Below, in pieces: positions 39,761 to 45,935 of a stretch of 45,935 nucleotides of DNA. The translations under genes and the position numbers were made by a program. Numbering within the stretch: the stretch's first letter is position 1; every line of letters begins with the position of its first letter. Source of the DNA: Zygnema cylindricum (Eukaryota; Streptophyta; Zygnematophyceae; Zygnematales; Zygnemataceae); NCBI GenBank assembly GCA_037447655.1, contig JBBHKE010002227.1, positions 290,763 to 336,697 of the forward strand, in the 5' to 3' direction. The notes under the pieces were generated by a model, which made no database searches, was not told where the DNA came from, and saw nothing but the letters and a program-made list of their open reading frames with translations.

Positions 39761-40369
39761 GTAGCAAAAAGAATCATTGAAAACGGCCAACCAGCCGATA
39801 GGTTATAGGGTGGCAAAGATGCCAATTTATACAAACTCTCAAAGAGAGAGAGGGCTATCTACCTGATTTTTCCTAAGTCCTAGTTTTTCCTAGTTCTCTC
39901 TCACAACCCCTATCTACTGCCGGTACGAACCAATCAGAACATTGTGTGGTACCAGAAAGTACTACCGTCGATGTTCTTTCTGTACGGCCTTTGTACGACA
40001 AGGCCATTAGGCGGACACGTGTCTATTTTCCACTCGGTCGTACTTTCCTCGGAATTCCCGCGACCGAATGTCATCTCTCCACGTGGCGCCAGGTCATGCC
40101 ACGTCACTAAATCCCAAAGTGACCATTCCGAGATTTCGGCGATGATGTGCGCCGTTAGATTTGACGCGAAATAAATCTGAGCCGTAATAAATACTTGCGA
40201 AATATTTGTTTCGCTGTCGAAACAAAATGCGCAATATCCGTTTCAATTTAGTACAATACTTCACATTTTGTAAAACTGTATCTATGCGTGACCTAAAGTG
40301 TTTTTAGTTAAATGATTTATGCATTACGCAATAGTTTAAATATTAATGAAACCCTATATCTCCTAACGG

Positions 40370-40445
40370 ACTTCTACGACAGACTGGTTAGAGCTAACGG
40401 CTACGCCGCGCTCTGCCGGTCGGGGGTTGGAGTCTTACCAGACTC
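40370..40445 (+). other. Antisense tRNA-like module in M3 3' LTR
   Basis: A-box TGGTTAGAGCTAACGG and a slightly decayed B-box GGTTGGAGTCT. The related copy at 26371-26381 keeps the perfect B-box. Confidence 0.55.
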
Positions 40446-40657
40446 AACCTTTTGTTGAGAGTGACTTAAAGTCACTCTTTAGTCCTTCCTATGGAGCTGA
40501 GACAGCCATGGCTCCATCGCTCTCTCTCTCTTTCAGTGACTACAACAAGTATGGGGGTAAGAGAGAAGACATGGAGGCAGGTTGCCTACATTTACTTTAT
40601 ATGTTTTTCCGCTAATTAATTAAGACCTAGAAAATACAAAAACTACTTATTTTAACA

Positions 40658-40668
40658 CTACCCTTATT
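40658..40668 (-). other. M3 polypurine tract
   Basis: AATAAGGGTAG on the - strand at the LTR border, as in A1 and A2 with one change. Confidence 0.78.
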
Positions 40669-40670
40669 AT

Positions 40671-42811
40671 CTATTCTAATTTTAACTTTTCTTTTAATCC
40701 ACATTTTTCCCTACAATATTTGAACTTTGGAGAGGGCACAAGTTTGGTCATCATGTCAGCCGCCATTTCCTCATCAGATCTATATACAAGATTCACTATT
40801 TAATTCTCCACTTTTTCTCTTACAAAAGATAATCTTATGTCTATATGTTTAGCCATAAAATGGTGTTTTGGATTGGCTGCATTTGCTATGGCCGCTTGAT
40901 TATCACAAAACACTTCATGCACTGCCTCCTTCATATACCCCAATTCTTGCAGCAAGGACTTGACCCACATCAACTCTTTCACGGCAAAACAAGAGGCCAT
41001 GTACTCAGCCTCCATAATGGACTGAGCAACCACCTTTTGTTGCTTACTGCTCTAACAGCAAGCACCTTCCCCCACATACAAAACATATGCACAATTGCAT
41101 CTTCTCATTGGTGCATCCCCATAACTGGCATCACTCCAAGTGGTGATATCAGTGTGCTCCCCTCCCAAATGCAACCATAATTCTCTGGTTCCAACGAGAT
41201 ATCTCATGACTCTCTTGGCTGCCTCCCAGTCTCTCTTCCTAGGATCATTAAGACTCCTACTGAGTACTCCAACTGCTGCCGCTATGTCCGGCCTGGTACA
41301 GTTCATAAAATAGATTAAGCTTCCTACGACCTGTCTATAAGGGATAGACTTCATGAACTCTCTCGCCTCTGGACTAATCTGATCATCTAAGATCATCACT
41401 CCTCCTTCTACACTTCCATCACTTATTTTTTTCAAGTCCATGGGAGTGGTACAACTGTTAGCATTTTCCATCTGGAATTTCTCAAGCATATTACCTATTG
41501 CTTCTTTCTAAGTAAGTCTAATAATCTTCTTCCCCTTATCTCTCTCCATTTGAATCCCAAAATTATATTTTGCCTCCCCTAAATCCTTCATATCAAATCT
41601 GCCCCTAAGATCTTTCTTTAGCCTATTGATCTTCTCCAATGACTCACTTAACACAAGCAGATCATCCACATAAATTGCAATAAAAATGACACCATTCTCA
41701 TCTTCAAACATATAGATAGAATGGTCAAAGCTGATACGGATATATCCCAGATTGGTGAGAAACTCATCTAGTTTCTTTTTCCGCTGTCGGGGAGCCTGCT
41801 TCAGTCCGTATAAGGATTTTATGAGCCTGCAGACTTTGCTCTCTTCTCCTTCTTCCACGAACCCCTCGGGTTGCCTCATGAAAATTCTTCCTCTAACTCA
41901 CCATTAAGAAAAGTTGTCTTAATGTCCATCTGATGGATTTCCATGTCTTCTGCTGTTGGCAGACTGAGGAGAATCTTTACTGATGAGAACCGAACAACTG
42001 GAGCAAAGGTCTCCTCATAGTCAATCCCCTCCTTTTGGGTGAACCCCTTCGCTACCAATCGAGCCTTATATCTGTCAATGGTATTATCTGGGTTTAGTTT
42101 TAGTTTAAATACCCATTTACACCCAATAGGTGTTCTATCTGGAGGGCAATCCGCTAGTTCCCAAGTATTTGCTTCCATGATAGAAGCCATCTCATCATAT
42201 ATGGCTCTAATCCATCTTTCTTTCTTTGGACTATTCACTGCCTCCGAGTAAGACTGAGGCTCATCTAGGTGAGATAGCTTAGCTACCATATGCGCGGCTT
42301 ATTTTTCTTGTATCCTTTTGCTGCTTCTTCTTCCTCCCTCAAACTCCGAAGCTGGAATGGATGGAAGTCTTGGATTTCTTCTCACAGTCTCATCGGCTCC
42401 CCTGTCCATGGAACCCAGTTCTTGTCCTGCTTCTTCTATCTTCTCAAAGTCCATAGGAGTATGTGAGATTTTCGGTGAGTCTCTTGCATCTTGGATCTCC
42501 CCTGAATTTGCAATCATGGTTTCACTCATGTCCCTTTCGGGAACGACCGAGTTCTCCTCACTTTCGGACTCAAATCTGATTCTTATCTTCTTTGTATATT
42601 TGAAGGGGTCAAATGACTTCCCTTCATCCATGACAACTAATTGTTTGACCAGAATGATTTCTTTCTTTGCTAATTCATAGACTCTACATCCCTTAACATC
42701 CTCATCATATCCCAGAAAGTATCCAGGTTTTCCCTTAGCATCTAGTTTCCAGTTTTTCTTATCCGTGTCAATACTGTAAACTTGGCTACCGAATACTTTA
42801 AGGTGTGAGAT
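40671..42811 (-). pseudogene. pol: M3 integrase tail, reverse transcriptase and RNase H
   Basis: Continues the 721-codon frame after a one-base loss in an A-run near 42820. Integrase tail and linker (to 42299, GGRRSSKRIQEK then TAA). RT in two frames: 42289-41876 (WELADCPPDRTPIGCKWVFK, MDIKTTFLNGELEEE, then a one-base loss) and 41879-41508 (SLYGLKQAPRQRKKKL, AIYVDDLLVLSE with catalytic YVDD). A TAG near 41508. RNase H from 41489: WSDASYGDAPMRRC; TAG near 41052; MEAEYMASCFAVKELMW; FCDNQAAIANAANPKHHF; TAA near 40800; tail to 40671. Confidence 0.88.
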
Positions 42812-42813
42812 AT

Positions 42814-44979
42814 CTAGTTTCCTTCAACCCATCTCTCATAAGGTGTCACTCCCTTTACAACTGAGGTAAGGACTCTAGTTTTAATGTAGTTGACACAGTT
42901 TATTGCTTCTACCCAAAATCTCTTTCCTATTTTCTTGTCTGCCAACATACTGCATGCACTATCTCCTAGTGTTCGATTCAACCTCTCAGCTACCCCATTT
43001 TGTTTCGGGTTATATGGTACAATTTTCTGGTGCTGCACTCCCTCATCTCTCAGATATTCCTCAAACTGGTTAGAGGTATATTCACCCCCATTATCACTCC
43101 TTATCCTCTTAATGGGGGTTTCATGCAACTTCTCACTCCAGGCTTTATATTCTATGAAGTAAGTTGATGCTTCAGACTTATTTTTCAGAAAGTAGACTCT
43201 AGAGTATCTAGACCAATCATCAGTTATTGTCAGCATAAACCTCTTTCCTCCAACTGAAGGCACTTTTGCAGGTCCCCAAATATATGTGTGGACCAAATCG
43301 AACACTTTCTCACCTCTATATATGGCGGTTTTGAGAAAGGGAAGTCTGTGAGCCTTACCTTGAGCACAACCACTACAATCATCCATCATTTCATTATCCC
43401 CAAACTGCATGCCTTCTACTACCCCAAGCTTTTTCATTTCCCTCAACCTATCAAAATGTACATGCCCCAACCGCTTATGCCAAATCATCATCTTAGGAAG
43501 ACGAACATAATAAGCATTCTTCTTTTCATTACTCAAGTTGAGCCTAAACATTCCTTGGCTACCCTTATATGCCGTGAAGTAAACTTCATCCCCATACTTA
43601 GCTGTAAAGACTCCCTTTCGAGTGAAGGTATCAATCTCTTTCTCATCTAACAAAGACGTAGAGACAAGATTTTTACTTAGCTGAGGAATGTAGAGTACAT
43701 CTGAGAATGTAAGTATAGAAGTCTTACCCTCCACTAAGAATTTCAGATCTACTGATCCCACTAGATCTGTAGTAACCACTCTCCCATCCCCATACTCTAT
43801 CTCTACAGTAGGAATCTTTCTTAGCTTAGTGAAGAGTTCTTTATCACGACACATATGCATGGATGCACCTGAGTCGATAATCCATCCTTCCTGTGGAGCT
43901 TCCCGAATTGCTCCAAGGGCACACTTCAGTCTCCGAGGGAACTCCTTCTCCTCCAGACTCTCGTCAAGAAGAAGCTCCTCATCCTCCTCAGAGGACTCAT
44001 CCTCGGTTTCTCCTGTCACTTTTGTAACCACAAGTGTCCTTTTCTTCCCTCCGGAAGAACCCCCTCCACGATTCTCTTGAAGCCTCATCGCTAACAGCTT
44101 GACACATCCCGGCTTTTTGCAAAAATGACAAAGACCCTTTGGGGGCCTCGGTCCTCCAGGATGATCTTTTTCCCCTTTGTACGATTTCTTCGGATCCTTC
44201 CCCCATCGGTCCCCTCCTGCTGCTAGAGCTTGAATGCTCTTTCCTCCTCTCCTAACCTCCATTGTGTTTTCTTGCACAAGTATCATCCTGACCACTATGT
44301 CCCATTTCCATGAACTATCAGGCATTTCCTGTTCTCGATACACTATGTTCTCGAACTCATGTGGTAACTTCATGATAAGAGTGTTAACCTTCATTTTCAT
44401 TGTACCTGTCCACCCGGCACTTTCCATCTCCATATACAAACAAGAAAGATCATTACAGTAATCTAACATCTTTCCTCCTTTGTAAGTATAACTCACTAGC
44501 TTTTGCTCAGCCAACTGGAGCTCCTGAATAGTTCTAGCTCTATAAATCTCCTCCAAACTCACCCACATTTCCTCGGCCTTGTAAATGTGAAGATGATGAG
44601 GGGCCAAAGCTTGAGTGAGATGCCTGAGAATGAAGTTCTTGTCAGCCATGTTTACATCCTCCCACATTTGAGTATCGTTCTCCGTGGTCTTAACAATCGT
44701 CGCTCCTAATACTGTGGCAATAGGAGTAAGGGGTGTCTCCTTCCCTTTCCTCTTTTCGGACACACAGCTGTCCCCATCATCTGCCTCTTCCGCTGAGGCA
44801 ACCGTTGCTACAAGAAACCTTACTCCTCCAAATCTTGGTGGAGTTCTCGAAGGTGGACGTTTCACTTGTCCTCTGACAATACCCCAGTATCGTTTTTCAC
44901 ACAAAGCTCCTATCATCATGGCTTCCCAACAGATGAACCCAAATCCATTGAAGGTGGGAACCCCAGAGGGTGGGCCCAT
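42814..44979 (-). CDS. gag-pol: M3 gag-protease-integrase polyprotein, 721 codons
   Basis: The longest intact frame in the window, starting at the primer-site ATG (44979). Order: capsid (MGPPSGVPTFNGFGF about residues 1-15; core MLDYCNDLSCLYMEMESAGW), nucleocapsid with CHFCKKPG then C, protease (IIDSGASMHMC), pre-integrase zinc region (MIWHKRLGHVHFDRLREM, CSGCAQGKAHRLPF), integrase core. Two defects are hidden in the open frame. Compared with A1/A2, five residues (His-Tyr-Met-Ala-Glu) are lost in frame from the zinc knuckle, removing its His. In VHTYIWGPAK the first catalytic Asp of integrase is Tyr. The second Asp (RSDNGGEYT) and Glu (GVAERLNRT) are kept. The frame ends by a one-base shift after YERWVEG. 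Confidence 0.9.
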   Translation of the reverse strand: MGPPSGVPTFNGFGFICWEAMMIGALCEKRYWGIVRGQVKRPPSRTPPRFGGVRFLVATVASAEEADDGDSCVSEKRKGKETPLTPIATVLGATIVKTTENDTQMWEDVNMADKNFILRHLTQALAPHHLHIYKAEEMWVSLEEIYRARTIQELQLAEQKLVSYTYKGGKMLDYCNDLSCLYMEMESAGWTGTMKMKVNTLIMKLPHEFENIVYREQEMPDSSWKWDIVVRMILVQENTMEVRRGGKSIQALAAGGDRWGKDPKKSYKGEKDHPGGPRPPKGLCHFCKKPGCVKLLAMRLQENRGGGSSGGKKRTLVVTKVTGETEDESSEEDEELLLDESLEEKEFPRRLKCALGAIREAPQEGWIIDSGASMHMCRDKELFTKLRKIPTVEIEYGDGRVVTTDLVGSVDLKFLVEGKTSILTFSDVLYIPQLSKNLVSTSLLDEKEIDTFTRKGVFTAKYGDEVYFTAYKGSQGMFRLNLSNEKKNAYYVRLPKMMIWHKRLGHVHFDRLREMKKLGVVEGMQFGDNEMMDDCSGCAQGKAHRLPFLKTAIYRGEKVFDLVHTYIWGPAKVPSVGGKRFMLTITDDWSRYSRVYFLKNKSEASTYFIEYKAWSEKLHETPIKRIRSDNGGEYTSNQFEEYLRDEGVQHQKIVPYNPKQNGVAERLNRTLGDSACSMLADKKIGKRFWVEAINCVNYIKTRVLTSVVKGVTPYERWVEGN

Positions 44980-44983
44980 AACC
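44969..44983 (-). promoter_or_regulatory. M3 primer-binding site overlapping gag start codon
   Basis: GGTTATGGGCCCACC on the - strand, identical to A1, directly after the LTR end (which reads TA instead of CA here). The gag ATG is at 44979. Confidence 0.8.
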
Positions 44984-45637
44984 TAGAATTCTGTGTCCTC
45001 CATTTGACTACAAAATTCAAGAAGCCTCTAGATAGTATTTAACTAACCCACTTGAATCCACAACCACTTCTGCCCAAAAAAAACAAACTGACAATTTGAC
45101 TGCACCCCTGTGCAGCTTGGACTCCCGTGAGTCCGTAGCAAAAAGAATCACTGAAAACGGCCAACCAGTCGATACGTTTTAGGGTGGCAAAGATGCCAAT
45201 TTATACAAACTCTCAAAGAGAGAGAGGGCTATCTACATGATTTTTCCTAAGTCCTAGTTTTTCCTAGTTCTCTCTCACAACCCCTATCAACTGCCAGTAC
45301 GAACCAATCAAAACACTGTGTAGTACCAGAAAGTACTACTGCCGATGTATTTTCTGTACGGCCTCTGTACGACAAGGCCATTAGGCGGACGCGTGTCTAT
45401 TTTCCACTTGTGCGTACGTTCCTCGGAATTCCCGCGACCAAATGTCATCTCTCCACGTGGCGCCAGGTCATGCCATGTCACTAAATTCCAAAGTGACCAT
45501 TCCAGGATTTCGGCGATGATGTGCACCATTAGATTTGACGCGAATAAATTTAAGCAATATTTGTTTCGCTGTCGAAACAAAATGCGCAATATCCGTTTCA
45601 AGTTAGTACAGTACTGCGCATTTTGTAAAACTGTATC
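44984..45637 (-). repeat. M3 5' LTR, U3 cut by a new LTR
   Basis: Aligns to 39610-40285 of the 3' LTR. It stops at CTGTATC where a C-like LTR starts, so the tRNA-like module and GA block of this copy are outside the window. TATAAAT (complement of 45199-45205), HP2 45100-45115 and HP1 45119-45134 are present. Confidence 0.9.
45100..45134 (-). other. Leader hairpins HP1 and HP2 in M3 5' LTR
   Basis: HP2 CTGCAC-AGGG-GTGCAG is perfect. HP1 GGACTC-ACGG-GAGTCC keeps the stem while the loop base differs from the 3' LTR copy (AGGG), so a change fell in the loop, not the stem. Confidence 0.62.
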
Positions 45638-45935
45638 TGTTGAAAAGAGGTAATTAATAGTTCACTTCCCTATTTTAGTTTTGTTTTAAAGAAAGAGAGT
45701 AAGGATCAAAGGCGCGCCATGGCTGCCGCCATATTTAGAAAGTGGTAGTTTTTACAGTTAAGGGTATTTTGGCTAAAATGATGCCTAGGTCTAGATTTGA
45801 ACCTGTGACCTCTGGATTGCCTAACGCCTTAACCATTAAGGCGTTACGAAACGATACACGTGACGGGTTTCATAAATATATAAACATTAACTAAACAGCT
45901 AATTAACAGCAGACTAACCAAAAGGAGCAATTTTT
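45638..45935 (+). repeat. C-like LTR, left part, inserted in M3 5' LTR
   Basis: Starts TGTTGAAAAGAGG and aligns to the reverse complement of the C LTR (21070 downward: GTTGAAAAGAGGTGACTAATAG). GGCGCGCCATGGCTGCCGCC block near 45711-45730. Runs off the window. The five bases before it, GTATC (45633-45637), would be its TSD. Confidence 0.82.
45785..45850 (-). other. Antisense tRNA-like module in terminal C-like LTR
   Basis: On the - strand TTAATGGTTAAGGCG (A-box, with GCCT/AGGC able to pair as a D-stem) and GGTTCAAATCT (B-box), about 23 bases apart. Confidence 0.55.

Larger units (their letters stand above)
39610..40657 (-). repeat. M3 3' LTR
   Basis: On the - strand TGTTAAAATAAG to CAGAATTGCA, 1048 bp. 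GAGAGAGAG/CCATGG block near 40505-40535, antisense tRNA-like module 40370-40445, CACGTG 40080-40085, GTAC cores 39950-39995 and CCAAT near 39931, TATAAAT (complement of 39825-39831), hairpins 39726-39760. Confidence 0.92.
39610..45637 (-). mobile_element. M3: best-preserved copia element, inserted in E LTR
   Basis: On the - strand: 5' LTR 44984-45637 (cut by a further LTR), primer site 44969-44983, gag-protease-integrase-RT-RNase H, polypurine tract 40658-40668, 3' LTR 39610-40657. Left flank GATAC (39605-39609) is the expected TSD; its partner is off the window. The LTRs differ at roughly one base in 20-25 by eye over 39640-39820 versus 45000-45190, fewer than A1. About seven lesions break the polyprotein. 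Confidence 0.92.

Noticed and set aside
42318-42680. Antisense frames of up to 120-140 codons opposite M3 and E pol (also 33381-33806, 40845-41180, 36692-37054)
   Set aside because: Shadows of the well-supported polyprotein frames on the other strand.

Overview
The window is a piece of a plant-type (streptophyte, probably land plant) nuclear genome made almost entirely of nested, decayed LTR retrotransposons. The evidence is Ty1/copia polyproteins (gag, aspartic protease, integrase, reverse transcriptase, RNase H in that order), a Ty3/gypsy chromovirus with a chromodomain, 5-bp target-site duplications (TSDs), polypurine tracts, primer sites and one 10-N assembly gap at 26507-26516. I see no intact cellular gene, rRNA gene or genuine tRNA gene. 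Names used below (A1, A2, C, D, E, F, M3, gypsy-1, gypsy-2) are local labels.

Layout. 1-519 is the end of a C-type copia LTR on the + strand. 520-1366 is a decayed unknown ORF on the - strand. From about 1845 to 23782 lies gypsy-1 (- strand), split twice. Copia A1 (1937-8364, +, TSD CAGCC) sits in its chromodomain. Copia C (10631-21118, -, TSD ATGTC) sits in its reverse transcriptase, beside the catalytic Asp-Asp. C carries a third-level insertion, copia A2 (11237-17644, +, TSD TGTGG), in its 3' LTR. 23783-26151 is a GTAC-rich non-coding tract. 26152-26506 is an M3-type LTR cut by the gap. After the gap come the 5' end of gypsy-2 (to 27986), the rest of an A-type LTR (27987-28428), and the gag and 5' LTR of copia D (-, 28429-30566). 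30567-31860 is gene-free. Copia E (-, from 31861) holds an A-type LTR in its reverse transcriptase, and that LTR is itself split by a 1.36-kb element F (34703-36062, TSD TTGCC). M3 (39610-45637, -), the best preserved element, sits in the 5' LTR of E. A further C-like LTR begins at 45638 and runs off the window.

The notable result is a shared architecture in the copia families (A, C, D, M3, partly E) although most of their LTR sequence no longer aligns. Each LTR has, in order along the element: a GA-rich block with CCATGG; a tRNA-like A-box/B-box module in ANTISENSE orientation; a G-box (CACGTG), a CCAAT box and repeated GTAC cores; a TATA box in most; then small adjacent RNA hairpins whose stems covary between families. 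Immediately after the LTR is a 15-base primer site that matches the anticodon arm of plant initiator tRNA-Met (half-tRNA priming). The gag AUG lies inside that primer site, so the start codon of gag is the complement of the primer tRNA's anticodon.

None of the elements looks autonomous today. All polyproteins carry stops, frameshifts or lost catalytic residues. M3 keeps the longest ORF (721 codons) but has lost a catalytic integrase Asp and the zinc-knuckle His.
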